This document shows, piece by piece, positions 17,961 to 27,331 of a DNA stretch of 64,000 nucleotides. The notes beneath the pieces are model-generated. The model saw nothing but the letters and a program-made list of their open reading frames with translations. It ran no database searches and had not been told where the DNA came from. Origin of the DNA: HLUCCA09 sp038745585 (GTDB taxonomy: Bacteria; Pseudomonadota; Alphaproteobacteria; Rhodobacterales; Rhodobacteraceae); contig JBCDLH010000001.1 in NCBI GenBank assembly GCA_038745585.1, positions 1 through 64,000 on the forward strand. The letters run 5' to 3'. How positions within the stretch are numbered: the first letter of the stretch is position 1; each line of letters starts with the position of its first letter. The translations under genes and the position numbers were made by a program.

Positions 17961-18309
17961 AAAGACGCTTTCCCCGTTCGCGGGCGTGTCGTGACCGTGC
18001 GATGATGCAATGTCATAACGAAATGCACTAGGCACAATCGCCTTTTGGGAGGCGACGTAAACCGGGGGGGAGAGGGTACATCGGCACGCGCCGGGCCCGA
18101 TGTCGAACAGAAACGCTTAGGACGTGCCGCGCAGGTTGGCGTTAAAGGCCAATTTCCGGCGTCACGTACTGTTGCTGGTCAGCGCGTTGCCGCTGCGCGC
18201 CGACGGGGCGCGTGTCTGAGGCTTGTCGCGTTCGCCGCGAGAGATCACCCATTGGGCGCTTTGATCGGCGGCGACAGCGCTGATGCGACGTCTGTGCAAT
18301 CCGCTCGGA
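17961..18309. other. gap between the MFS gene and the flavoprotein gene
   Basis: About 350 bases. The only frames are short and have no ribosome site or family similarity. It probably holds the MFS promoter. No terminator with a T-run was found downstream of the flavoprotein gene. Confidence 0.4.
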
Positions 18310-20067
18310 CTAGTAAACATCCCGCTGGTAGCGGTGATCCGCTGAAAGGGCATCGAGGTAACGCCTCGCTGCCGCTTCATCGGCCCCTATGCCCTTTGCG
18401 ATGAGTCGCAGCAGGGCTCTTTCGACGTCGACCGCCATCCGAGAGGCGTCTCCGCAGATGTAGATCGCAGCGCCCTCTTCGAGCCACGCAAACACGTCGT
18501 CACCGCGCGCCTCTAGGAGATCTTGCACGTAGACTTTCTCGGCGCCGTCGCGGGACCATGCGAGCGAAAGCTCGGTCAGAAGGCCGCTGTCGCGCCAGGC
18601 CTCCAGGCTCTCGCGATAGAGGTAATCGCAGGCCTCGTGCTGGTCGCCAAAGAAGAGCCAGTTCTTGCCCTGGGCGCCTTGGGCCTCGCGCTCTTCGAGG
18701 AAAGCCCGAAACGGCGCGATGCCCGTGCCCGGGCCGATCATGAGAAGCGGTTGTGCGGGATCTTGGGGCGGGTGGAAATGCGCCGACTTCTGTACATAGA
18801 CGCCCACCATTGCGCCCTCGGCTAGCCGCTCACCAAGATAGGTTGACGCGACACCGGTGCAGGTGCGTCCATTAAGGTCGTAACGGACCTCGCCCACGGT
18901 GAGATGGACCTCGCCGGGATGAGCTTTTGGGCTCGACGAGATCGAATAGAGCCGCGGCTGCAGCGGGCGGAGGGCGTCGGCGAGTTGCTGCGCGGCCACG
19001 CCGTCCCGCGCTAAGATGAGGTCGAGCACCTGCGCGCCGTCCGGCGCCGCGTCGAGCCCCAACACGTCGAGCGTCTTCGGCGTAACGGTCGCGAGATCCA
19101 GCCGGGTTGTCAGCGCGGCGCGAAGCTGTGCGGGCCCCGATTTGAGCGTCACGGTCTCTTTTCCGGTAAGGCCCGCGGCGTTCAGCATGGCGCGGACCTC
19201 GCCCGGACAATTCACTGGCCAAACGCCGAGCGCGTCGCCGGCGGCATAGTCGAGATCCGCGCCACCCCCAGCCAGCGAGATCTCGATATGGTTTACGCAT
19301 TTGGCACTATCTGTGCCGCTCAGCCGCTCGCTGGCGAGCAGCGACGCCAGAAACGGGCGGTTCTTGTCGAAAATCGGCGCGGGTTCGACCTCGATTATGG
19401 GCGCGAGAGCCGCGCCAGCACTGGCGCTTGCAAACGGCTCGGAGGCAAAGACGGCCTCTTTCCAGGCGGCAAAGTCATCCTCGAAATCCACGTCGCATTT
19501 GACGAGATCCGCCGCACGTGTCGCGCCCAGCGCGGCCAGGCGCGCGTCGATGTCGCTCGCGCATTTGTTGAAGTCGGCATAGCTCGTGTCACCGAGCCCG
19601 CAGACCGAGAAGTTGAGCGTCGCCGGCAGAGGCGGGCAGTCTTCGGCCATCAGCGCGGTATAGAACTTGGCCGCATTGTCGGGAGGCTCGCCTTCGCCGA
19701 ACGTCGAGACCAAAAGCACCGCGTGCGCCATCTGGGCGAGATCAGCGGGCGTCACGTCGTCAAGGACGGACACCTCCGCCTCAAAGCCATAGCCGCCCGC
19801 CGCCTTGCGCAGCGCTTTCGACAAGGCCTCGCAATTGCCCGATTGCGAGCCGTAAAGGACCCGAAGCGGCGTCAGCTCCTGCGCCGACGCGCTGGCATCG
19901 GCTGCGGCCGACGCCGCAATTGCCGATAGGCCCGTGAGCAACCCGTTCAACCATTGGCGCTGCGCGGGATCAAAGGGCGCATCCTCGGGCACAAGCTCCA
20001 CCTGCGGGGTCGCCGCAGACATCGCGGTCTCGATCGTTTGCACAATCAGCGGGGTCTGGGCATTCAT
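18310..20067 (-). CDS. CysJ-like NADPH flavoprotein (reductase partner of NirA-type enzyme)
   Basis: This 585-residue diflavin reductase passes electrons from NADPH through FAD and FMN to a haem partner. The N-terminal flavodoxin domain has YGSQSGNCEAL near residues 72-82 and STFGEGEPPDN near 120-130. The FAD-binding motif RLYSISS is followed by the NADPH motif GPGTGIAPFR. The C-terminus RYQRDVY is the usual CysJ end, with the terminal Tyr stacking on FAD. The N-terminal extension is low-complexity (SAIAASAAADASASAQE). It is 12 bases downstream of the NirA-like gene. The expected partner is therefore that protein, not a separate CysI, so assimilatory nitrite (or sulfite) reduction is likely. 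Confidence 0.87.
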   Translation of the reverse strand: MNAQTPLIVQTIETAMSAATPQVELVPEDAPFDPAQRQWLNGLLTGLSAIAASAAADASASAQELTPLRVLYGSQSGNCEALSKALRKAAGGYGFEAEVSVLDDVTPADLAQMAHAVLLVSTFGEGEPPDNAAKFYTALMAEDCPPLPATLNFSVCGLGDTSYADFNKCASDIDARLAALGATRAADLVKCDVDFEDDFAAWKEAVFASEPFASASAGAALAPIIEVEPAPIFDKNRPFLASLLASERLSGTDSAKCVNHIEISLAGGGADLDYAAGDALGVWPVNCPGEVRAMLNAAGLTGKETVTLKSGPAQLRAALTTRLDLATVTPKTLDVLGLDAAPDGAQVLDLILARDGVAAQQLADALRPLQPRLYSISSSPKAHPGEVHLTVGEVRYDLNGRTCTGVASTYLGERLAEGAMVGVYVQKSAHFHPPQDPAQPLLMIGPGTGIAPFRAFLEEREAQGAQGKNWLFFGDQHEACDYLYRESLEAWRDSGLLTELSLAWSRDGAEKVYVQDLLEARGDDVFAWLEEGAAIYICGDASRMAVDVERALLRLIAKGIGADEAAARRYLDALSADHRYQRDVY

Positions 20068-20079
20068 TTTTGGTTCCTC

Positions 20080-21852
20080 TTAGGCCGCTTTCGTCATCGC
20101 TTGGGGCAGGAGGCCCGGAAGCTCGTCATCCCCAAGGGCGCGGACGAAAGACAAAAACGTTTGCTCGGGCGCGCGGCGCGCAAGGTAGGCACCGACCACG
20201 TGTTCGATGATGCTGTTGATGTCGGCAGCGGCGACTGGCCCGCAAAGCGGGCGCGCAAGCCCCTGATCCTGGTCGGAGCCGCCGCCCAGCACGATATTAT
20301 AGCCCTCGCCCCCGCCAGGCGCGGCCGCGCCCACAAGGCCGATATCGCCGATGTAATGCTGGGCGCAGGAATTGGCGCAGCCCGTCAGGTGGATGTTGAT
20401 CGGCCGATCGAGCGTGAACTTCTGCTCAAGGTGGCGCACAAGGCTGCTCGCGTCCTGCTTGGTGTAGGCCGCGGCGAATTTGCAGCCCCAGCGCCCCGTG
20501 CAAGCAACAACGCCAGCCGCAAACGCCGTCGCGCTGACCTTCATGCCCGCGGCCTCGATCTCCGCGCAAGCGGCTTTGACCTGCGTGTCGGGGATGAAGG
20601 GGATGATCGGGTTTTGCCAAACGGTCAGACGGATCTCGCCCTCGCCAAAGCGCTCGGCCACATCTCCCAGCACCCGCATCTGATCGGGCGACATGCGCCC
20701 CAGCTCCAGCGCGATGCCGATATAGTTGAGCCCAAACTGTTTTTGCGGATGGACGCCAATATGCCCCTGCCGGTCGATTGGCGCGCGGGGCTTGGTGTGG
20801 CACAGGTCGAGCCGGGTCAGCGTAATGGCCGACGCCATGGCGTCGAGCTTTTCCTGGCTGCGGTCGAGGAACCACTCCACGCCCCGCGCCTCCAGCAAAT
20901 ACTTGAGGCGCGCTTTCTTACGGTTCGTCCGGTCGCCATGCTCGACAAATACCCGCAGCATGGCCTCGGAGACGTCGACCGTCTCCTCGGGGCGGCACAT
21001 TAGGCCGGTGTCGCGGGCAAAGTCCTTGTGCCCGGTGATGCCGCCGAGCGCGATCCGGCACCAGATGCCGGGCGCAACACCTTGGTCGTTCTCCTCGACC
21101 GCAACAGCGAGAAAGCCGATGTCGTTGGTGTCCGAGAGGCAAGAGAGCCGCCCGCCATTGTCGAATGAGATGTTGAATTTGCGCGGAATCCCCTGAAGCT
21201 CCCGGGTCCGCAGGATACGGGTCGACAGGCGCTTGGCCTGGGGCGTCATGTCGACCAACTCGTCGACATCAAAGCCCGCGCTGGGCGTGAGCGTCAGGTT
21301 CCGCGCCGAATCCGCGCCCGTCCCCTGGGCCGTCAGGTTGGCAGTTTCCATCGTCTCGATCATCGGGATGACCGAGCGCGGCTGGATCTCGCGCAATTGC
21401 AGCGAGCCGCGCGTCGTCACGTGGACATAGCCGCCGGCATAGGTCTCGGCGCACTGTGCCAAGACGCGAAACTGCGCGGCCGTAAGCTGACAACCCGGAG
21501 CGCGCAGCCGCATCATATAGCCCTTGCTGTTGGGCTCCACGTTGAAAAAGCCCAGGTGCCGGAGCAGGAACTGATCGAGCCCTTCCGCCATTTGGTTGGC
21601 GTCGGTCCAATCCTCCAACTGACGCCAAATGTCGAGGGGATGGGTTTTGTACTTCGCCAGTTCCTCTTTGCAGAGATCCTCTACCGGTACGCCATAATGC
21701 ATCTCGGTGACAGCGGCTGCGTCGGCTGCGGCGGTGTCGGAACGGGGAGCGAAAACGCGGTGCAGGTTGGCCTGCATCAACACTCTTGCGAGATAATCTT
21801 GTTGTTCGCGGGTAAAACCCTGGCGTTCGTTGGCCACGCGCAAAATCCTCAT
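20080..21852 (-). CDS. NirA-type sirohaem nitrite/sulfite reductase
   Basis: This protein of about 590 residues has two ferredoxin-like half domains and two sirohaem domains. It should perform the six-electron reduction of nitrite to ammonia or of sulfite to sulfide. Cys ligands for the 4Fe-4S/sirohaem centre are in CTGRWGCK and GCANSCAQHY. The ferredoxin half-domain region is GYVHVTTRGSLQLREI near residues 145-160. It is paired with a CysJ-like flavoprotein as electron donor, not a ferredoxin gene. The start is taken at the ATG 21852. A GTG 18 bases further in, with AGGA 8 bases before it, is a credible alternative. Overall form is closer to cyanobacterial-type NirA than to CysI. No nitrate reductase lies nearby. 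Confidence 0.85.
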   Translation of the reverse strand: MRILRVANERQGFTREQQDYLARVLMQANLHRVFAPRSDTAAADAAAVTEMHYGVPVEDLCKEELAKYKTHPLDIWRQLEDWTDANQMAEGLDQFLLRHLGFFNVEPNSKGYMMRLRAPGCQLTAAQFRVLAQCAETYAGGYVHVTTRGSLQLREIQPRSVIPMIETMETANLTAQGTGADSARNLTLTPSAGFDVDELVDMTPQAKRLSTRILRTRELQGIPRKFNISFDNGGRLSCLSDTNDIGFLAVAVEENDQGVAPGIWCRIALGGITGHKDFARDTGLMCRPEETVDVSEAMLRVFVEHGDRTNRKKARLKYLLEARGVEWFLDRSQEKLDAMASAITLTRLDLCHTKPRAPIDRQGHIGVHPQKQFGLNYIGIALELGRMSPDQMRVLGDVAERFGEGEIRLTVWQNPIIPFIPDTQVKAACAEIEAAGMKVSATAFAAGVVACTGRWGCKFAAAYTKQDASSLVRHLEQKFTLDRPINIHLTGCANSCAQHYIGDIGLVGAAAPGGGEGYNIVLGGGSDQDQGLARPLCGPVAAADINSIIEHVVGAYLARRAPEQTFLSFVRALGDDELPGLLPQAMTKAA

Positions 21853-22711
21853 CCATGGATGATAGCCCGACTGGTTGGGCTGAACTCTGCTAGCGCGGCC
21901 TTGCGCTGAGGTTGGCCCGCTCCCGCGAGCCGCGGCAACGTTGCCACCGAGCAAAATGAGTAGCGGAATTCTCGCGACAGAGAAGCCTTTGTTTGGTCTG
22001 GCGCTCCCAGAACTCTAGTGCTGTCGGCATTTGCCCAGAAAACCATCGCTCCACGCAGTCTTCAGACGTACGAGAGATCGGAAAGCAGGCACTTGCTGAT
22101 CGGGAGGGGCGCAAGTTCAGGGTTCGAGCAATGCCCCAATTCCTCGGATCGAAAGCGACGGAGGCAGACCGGCGCCGCGGGGAATCAATCCTCCAGCGCG
22201 CTTCCCACGCGTTTCTTCTCCAAATCCAACCTCCCGCGCGGCGCCTCCTTGAGCAGAGTGGCATCCCTCCTTCGATGCGCGATGGGCCTGCGCCGGCGGC
22301 GAGCTGACGCTGGGCGATAGCATCCCAACCGGTTGCGAGGTCGACCCGCGCGTGAGGGCGTAGGTAACTAAACCCTTCGACGAACGAGGCCGTTCCATGC
22401 GAGCGCCGACGCCGCTGTGCACAGACAGGGTGGCGCGCGAACCTGCGTGCCATCGGCGTCGCTCTACGAGGGCGATCCTGGGCCGCGCCGCGTCACGCAT
22501 GCAGAGGCCGGGTCTTCGCACCGGCATCGAGGCTTAGGTGACGGTCTGCCAGCCCATCACCAATCGCAAAAAGATGGGCGGGCAATGGGCCGGCGCGTTG
22601 GCTCAGTCTTGCCGAGGCCGCACGTGGCGACCCACGAACATGGCCTCGCCGCTTACAGCGCTGCACATCTGCCCCTAAATGTCTCTCTCGGTGAAACAGG
22701 AGGTTGGGGGC
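21853..22711. other. divergent intergenic region between nirA and the MCE operon
   Basis: About 860 bases, the longest gap in the window. Short frames exist on both strands, the longest 187 codons on the minus strand overlapping nirA upstream sequence, but none has motifs or a plausible ribosome site. No RNA gene, repeat or insertion sequence was seen. It should carry the promoters for both directions. Confidence 0.4.
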
Positions 22712-23842
22712 ATGGAGCTCGAACCAGCGCCGCGCATTGAGGTGGAGACGGGGCGGGCAGAGACGCGGATCGCTGTCTTTGGTGCGCTGACCATCCGAAG
22801 CGTGACCGACGCCGCCGCGCGTTTTGCCACGCTGCCCATGGACAAGCCCTATACCGTCGATCTGCGCGACACGCACCGCTTGGACACCGCGGGGGCCTGG
22901 CTGCTGTCCCGCCAGCGCGCGCAGATTGAGGCTGCGGGCGGTCAGTTTCAGATCCGAAACGCGAGCCCCGCCGCCCGCTCTATCCTGCAGACAGTTGCCC
23001 GCGCCCGTCATCTTCCCGCCACCGTGCACGACGGCCGCGCGCGCCTCCTTGGCCCCATCGCGGAGCTTGGGCGCGCTGTCGCCGCACTGGGGCAGACGGC
23101 GGCAGGGCTCGCGGCGTATCTGGGGCTCTTTCTCTCCCGCATCCTGCGCGCGCTGGTCCGGCCGGGCGAGTTTCGGCTGACGGCCCTCGTCCACCATTGC
23201 CAAGAAGTTGGGCTAAAGGCGGTTCCCATCGTTGCCCTGATGGCGTTCCTGATCGGTGTGGTGCTCGCGTTCCAAGGGGCCTCGCAGCTCCGCCAATTCG
23301 GGGCGGAGGTCTTCGTAGTCGACCTTATCGCGGTGTCGATCCTGCGCGAACTTGGGATCCTGCTCACCGCGATCATCGTGGCCGGGCGCACCGCCTCTGC
23401 CTTTACCGCCGCCATCGGCTCTATGAAGATGCGCGAAGAGATTGACGCGATGCGGACCCTCGGGCTCGATCCGGCCACTGTCCTTTTCGTGCCCCGCATC
23501 CTGGCGCTCCTTTTGATGCTGCCGATCCTCGGTCTGATCGCCAATGTCTCTGGGCTCATCGGCGGCGCGCTCATGGCTTGGGTTGAGCTCGGGATATCGC
23601 CCGCGATGTTTCAGACACGGCTGATTGAGGGCACCGATCTAAGCCATGTGACAGTCGGCATGATCAAGGCGCCGGTCTTTGCGCTGATCATCGGGTTTGT
23701 TGGCTGTCACGCTGGCATGCAGGTCGGCAGCAATGCAGAGTCGCTCGGGCGGCAAACCTCAAAGGCTGTGGTCGCCGCGATCTTTGCCGTCATCGTTGCC
23801 GATGCGCTCTTTTCGGTCTTCTTTGCCGAGATCGGGATGTGA
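22712..23842 (+). CDS. MlaE-family permease with fused N-terminal STAS-like domain
   Basis: This 376-residue membrane permease belongs to an MCE-type lipid ABC transporter. Residues 1-100 form a STAS-like domain (MlaB-like) that regulates the ATPase. Residues 115-376 are the MlaE permease. Family hallmarks are VGLKAVPIVALMAFLIGVV near residues 168-186 and RELGILLTAIIVAGRTASAF near 220-239. The EIDAMRTLGLDP coupling helix contacts the ATPase. AGGAGG lies 7 bases before the ATG at 22712, which decides the start over an earlier in-frame ATG. It is the first gene of four. Fusion of MlaB to MlaE explains the lack of a separate mlaB. Confidence 0.9.
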   Translation: MELEPAPRIEVETGRAETRIAVFGALTIRSVTDAAARFATLPMDKPYTVDLRDTHRLDTAGAWLLSRQRAQIEAAGGQFQIRNASPAARSILQTVARARHLPATVHDGRARLLGPIAELGRAVAALGQTAAGLAAYLGLFLSRILRALVRPGEFRLTALVHHCQEVGLKAVPIVALMAFLIGVVLAFQGASQLRQFGAEVFVVDLIAVSILRELGILLTAIIVAGRTASAFTAAIGSMKMREEIDAMRTLGLDPATVLFVPRILALLLMLPILGLIANVSGLIGGALMAWVELGISPAMFQTRLIEGTDLSHVTVGMIKAPVFALIIGFVGCHAGMQVGSNAESLGRQTSKAVVAAIFAVIVADALFSVFFAEIGM

Positions 23843-23844
23843 CA

Positions 23845-24672
23845 ATGCGAGATGCAGCGTCAGAGGCCGAAGTGGTCATCGAGGTGCGCGAACTGCGCAC
23901 GCAATTCGGGACACATGTCGTCCATGAGGGCCTGAACCTCGACGTCTATCGTGGCGAGATCCTTGGCATCGTCGGCGGATCGGGTACGGGAAAGTCGGTC
24001 CTTCTGCGTACGATTGCGGGGCTTCAGCGCCCGGCGCAGGGCGCAATCCGCGTTTTGGGAACCGATCTCTGGCAGGCGAGCCTTGAAGACCGCGCACGGA
24101 TCGAGGCGCGCTGGGGTGTGATGTTTCAAGACGGGGCGCTGTTTTCCGCGCTTACGGTCCGCGAAAACGTCGAGGTGCCGATGAAGAGCGTGCCAGGGCT
24201 CGACGCGGGAATCGCGCGAGAGCTGGCGGACCTCAAAATCGCGATGGTGGGTTTGCCGGATCTTGCTGGCGGCAAGTACCCGTCCGAACTCTCGGGGGGC
24301 ATGCGCAAGCGCGCAGGCCTCGCCCGTGCTCTAGCGCTCGATCCAGAGATCGTCTTCCTCGACGAGCCGACCGCGGGGCTCGACCCGATTGGCGCGGCGG
24401 AGTTTGACCGGCTGATCCGCGACCTTAGCCACTCGCTCGGTCTGACGGTGTTTCTTGTCACGCACGATCTCGACACGCTTCACGCAGTGTGCGGCCGGAT
24501 CGCCGTTTTGGCCGAGCGCAAAGTGCTCGTCACCGGCACCATGCAAGACATGCTTGCCGTCGATCACACTTGGATCCGCGCCTACTTTCACGGCCCGCGC
24601 GCCCGGGCCGCGCTCCAGGCGGCAGGGCCCCGCGCGACATCCACCGAGACGCCAAGCGCAGGCGAGGCCTAG
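23845..24672 (+). CDS. MlaF-family ATPase
   Basis: The 275-residue ATPase of the MCE transporter. Walker A is GGSGTGKSV, the signature LSGGMRKRAGLARAL and Walker B IVFLDEPTAGLDPIG, all typical of MlaF/Ttg2A. A GTG start 6 bases earlier (23839) would overlap the permease stop by 4 bases and is also possible. The C-terminal tail of about 30 residues (GPRARAALQAAGPRATST) is longer than in E. coli MlaF and Ala/Pro/Arg-rich. The gene abuts the MCE gene, with the stop codon immediately followed by its GTG. Confidence 0.92.
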   Translation: MRDAASEAEVVIEVRELRTQFGTHVVHEGLNLDVYRGEILGIVGGSGTGKSVLLRTIAGLQRPAQGAIRVLGTDLWQASLEDRARIEARWGVMFQDGALFSALTVRENVEVPMKSVPGLDAGIARELADLKIAMVGLPDLAGGKYPSELSGGMRKRAGLARALALDPEIVFLDEPTAGLDPIGAAEFDRLIRDLSHSLGLTVFLVTHDLDTLHAVCGRIAVLAERKVLVTGTMQDMLAVDHTWIRAYFHGPRARAALQAAGPRATSTETPSAGEA

Positions 24673-26412
24673 GTGGAAACGAAAGCCAACTACACTCTGA
24701 TCGGCCTCTTCACGCTTGCGGGCCTAATCGGCATCGTCGGTCTCTTTTTGTGGTTCGCACGCGTCGAGCTCGACCGACAGTTTGCCTATTACGACATCCG
24801 CTTCACGTCGGTTGCAGGGCTCAGCACCGCCTCCGACGTCCGCTTCAGCGGGCTGCCAGTGGGGCAGGTCGTCGATGTCCGTTTCTCGCCCGAGCGCGAC
24901 GGCACGATCACCGTCCGGGTCGAAGTTGTCGCCGAAACGCCGGTGCGCACCGATAGCATCGCCACGATTGAGGCCCAGGGCGTGACCGGCGTTTCCTTTG
25001 TCAGCATCGGGCCGGGCACGCCAAGTGCGCAGCTTTTGGGGCTCCCTGCGGATGGCGCCGTGCCCGTGCTGTCCTCGGGCCGTTCCATGATCCAGTCGCT
25101 GAGCGAGGATGCGCCGGCCCTTGTGAGCGAGACCCTTCGCGTTGTTCAGGATGTCGGCGAGCTCTTTCGCGGAGAGAATGCAGGGCGGGTGGACCGGATA
25201 CTTGAAAACGCAGAAGGCGCGTCAGAGGATTTTGCCAGAGCCCTCGATGCCCTATCGGGCGTGGCAGAGACGGTCGACGACTTTGCCGATCAGATCAACC
25301 GCTTCAACACGACGCTCGAAGGGCTCGTCTCTGAATTCGGCGTGGTTCTGGAGACCGCAGATGAGACCTTGGGATCGATCGATGCCCTGGCCGCGCAGGC
25401 AACCGGGATCGTCGCGGCCGGCACCGACACGCTCGCCGCGCTCGAAGGGACGGTGATCGAGGCAGAGCGCTACATCGCCAATGATCTGGCCCGCGCCACC
25501 GCCGATGTCGAAGCGACGCTGGGCACGATCCGCGCAGAGCTTTCGACGCTCAGCACCGATGCGCGCACGCTGATCGAAACATTCTCCGTGACTGGCGCCA
25601 CGGCGACGGCGCGCCTCGAAGACGCCGAAATGACGCTGGCGCATGTCGATGGGCTGATCGCATCGCTCGACGCGGCCGCGCTTGCCGTCGAACAGGCGGC
25701 CTTGGGCCTCGACCGAACCGTCACCGAAGATGGTGCTCCGCTTCTGACCGAGGCGCGCGAAGCGCTGGCGTCGGCGACGGACGCGATCCTTGCCATCGAA
25801 GCCGCGGCCGAGACTGACCTGCCTGCGATCATGGCCGATGTTCGCAGGGCTGTTGCCGATGCCCAAACGGTAATCGCGCGCACGGGCGAAGATCTCTCGA
25901 ATGCGACGACCGGCCTGCCGAGCCTCGTCCAAGAGGCCGAGACGACGCTCACCGAAGTCACGGACACCTTTGCCCGCGCCAACACCACGCTTGCCGCCAT
26001 AGACCGAGCCCTCGACGTGGGCGAGCGCACGCTCAGCGCCGCTGAGGGCGCTTTTGCCGGCGCGGATCGCGTCGTCAACGAGGAGATTACCGGCCTGATC
26101 GACGGCCTGCGGGAGACGGTCGCGCGCCTTAATGCGGCGGTCGACACCGTCTCCGAGGACCTGCCGGCGATCTCAGACGATGTCCGCGCTGCCGCTGGCG
26201 CCGCGTCAGGCGCATTCGCCGAGTTTGCGGCGCTCGTTGCCGATGCGGGCTCGGATGTCGATGCGTTCACGTCGGAGGGTCTTCCGCTATATACACGGCT
26301 CGCTCAGGAAACGCGCACGTTGATCGCCAATCTCGACCGGCTGACACAGCGCATCTCGCGCAATCCCGCGCAGTTTTTGCTCAACCGGGACGTTCCCGAG
26401 TTCCGCCGCTAA
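24673..26412 (+). CDS. MCE-domain protein with long helical C-terminal region (MlaD/PqiB-like)
   Basis: This 579-residue inner-membrane-anchored protein binds and guides lipids between membranes. An N-terminal anchor helix (LIGLFTLAGLIGIVGLFLWF, residues 9-28) is followed by one MCE domain. The MCE core is GLPVGQVVDVRFSP near residues 57-70 and AQGVTGVSFVSIGPG near 101-115. Beyond residue 140 there are about 400 residues of Ala/Asp/Thr-rich helix. They contain recurrent motifs such as DLPAIMADVRRA and DLPAISDDVRAA. It starts with GTG immediately after the ATPase stop. The long helix suggests a periplasm-spanning needle, as in PqiB. Confidence 0.88.
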   Translation: METKANYTLIGLFTLAGLIGIVGLFLWFARVELDRQFAYYDIRFTSVAGLSTASDVRFSGLPVGQVVDVRFSPERDGTITVRVEVVAETPVRTDSIATIEAQGVTGVSFVSIGPGTPSAQLLGLPADGAVPVLSSGRSMIQSLSEDAPALVSETLRVVQDVGELFRGENAGRVDRILENAEGASEDFARALDALSGVAETVDDFADQINRFNTTLEGLVSEFGVVLETADETLGSIDALAAQATGIVAAGTDTLAALEGTVIEAERYIANDLARATADVEATLGTIRAELSTLSTDARTLIETFSVTGATATARLEDAEMTLAHVDGLIASLDAAALAVEQAALGLDRTVTEDGAPLLTEAREALASATDAILAIEAAAETDLPAIMADVRRAVADAQTVIARTGEDLSNATTGLPSLVQEAETTLTEVTDTFARANTTLAAIDRALDVGERTLSAAEGAFAGADRVVNEEITGLIDGLRETVARLNAAVDTVSEDLPAISDDVRAAAGAASGAFAEFAALVADAGSDVDAFTSEGLPLYTRLAQETRTLIANLDRLTQRISRNPAQFLLNRDVPEFRR

Positions 26413-26423
26413 GGGTGCTGGCG

Positions 26424-27077
26424 ATGCTGCTCCACTCGATCCATCGGATGACCCGCCGTCTGATCTGCCGAGCGCTCGCCGCGTTTCTTGCGGCTGCGAC
26501 GCTCTCGGGCTGTGCGGCGCTCGGTGCGCTCAACGACGCGACCGAGCCACGGGCCGTCTACGAGCTACAGATCCCCGATGCGTTGCCAGCGCATTCTGGC
26601 CCGGTCCGCGCACGCGACGTTATCGTCGAGCAGCCGACGACAAGTGGGGCGCTGGAGACTGAGCGCATCATGATACGCCCCAACCGGCTCGAAGCCGCTT
26701 ACTTGCCCGGTGTACAATGGTCAGAGGCGACGCCGCTCGCGCTCCAGACGCTGATGGTCCGCACGCTCGACGCGACCGGCACGTTCCAATATGTCGGGCG
26801 CCGCCCGCTTGGCCCGGGGGGTGATTTTGCGATCGTGAGCGAGCTTGTCGACTTCCAGGCCGAGCTGGGGCCCGAGGGCGAGGGGGCGGAGGTCGCCGTA
26901 CGCCTGATCGCTCGGATCGTCCGCGAGAACGGCGTGCGTGTTGTGGCCACGCGCGTCTTCTCCGCGCGGCGGCCGGCCGCGAGCCTCCAGGCCGCGGACA
27001 TCGTTTTGGCCCTCGACGCAGCGATGGCGCAGGTTCTGAAGGACTTCGCCGAATGGTCGCTCGCCTCGATCCGCTGA
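26424..27077 (+). CDS. ABC-type transport auxiliary lipoprotein (PqiC-like)
   Basis: A 217-residue lipoprotein with signal peptide and lipobox (ATLSGC) near residue 30. It belongs to the PqiC/DUF330-type component that sits at the outer membrane end of MCE systems. Sequence features are PRAVYELQIPDALP near 45-60 and EAAYLPGVQWSEATP near 90-105. The frame starts at a GTG (26415), but ATG 26424 preceded by AAGG is preferred. A further ATG at 26448 would still leave the lipobox intact. It follows the MCE gene by 11 bases, completing a permease-ATPase-MCE-lipoprotein set. Confidence 0.85.
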   Translation: MLLHSIHRMTRRLICRALAAFLAAATLSGCAALGALNDATEPRAVYELQIPDALPAHSGPVRARDVIVEQPTTSGALETERIMIRPNRLEAAYLPGVQWSEATPLALQTLMVRTLDATGTFQYVGRRPLGPGGDFAIVSELVDFQAELGPEGEGAEVAVRLIARIVRENGVRVVATRVFSARRPAASLQAADIVLALDAAMAQVLKDFAEWSLASIR

Positions 27078-27331
27078 GTGTGTTCAACGGCCAGGACCAG
27101 GGCCTCTTTGGGGCTGCCGCGACCAAGCCTTGATGTTCCATCATAGGTCTCGCCTGTCGCGCTTGCCGGGAAGGACGCCTTGCTGCGCGGCAAGGCCCGG
27201 GCGCTTCGATGTGGCGAAAGTCGCGACACCTGGGCGTACACCATGTCCACAGGTCTTGTGCTCGCCGAGCCAGCTGCGATCCTCCTCATTTGCGACCAAG
27301 CCCGGCGCTCAGACACGAAGGCCGCGGGGAA

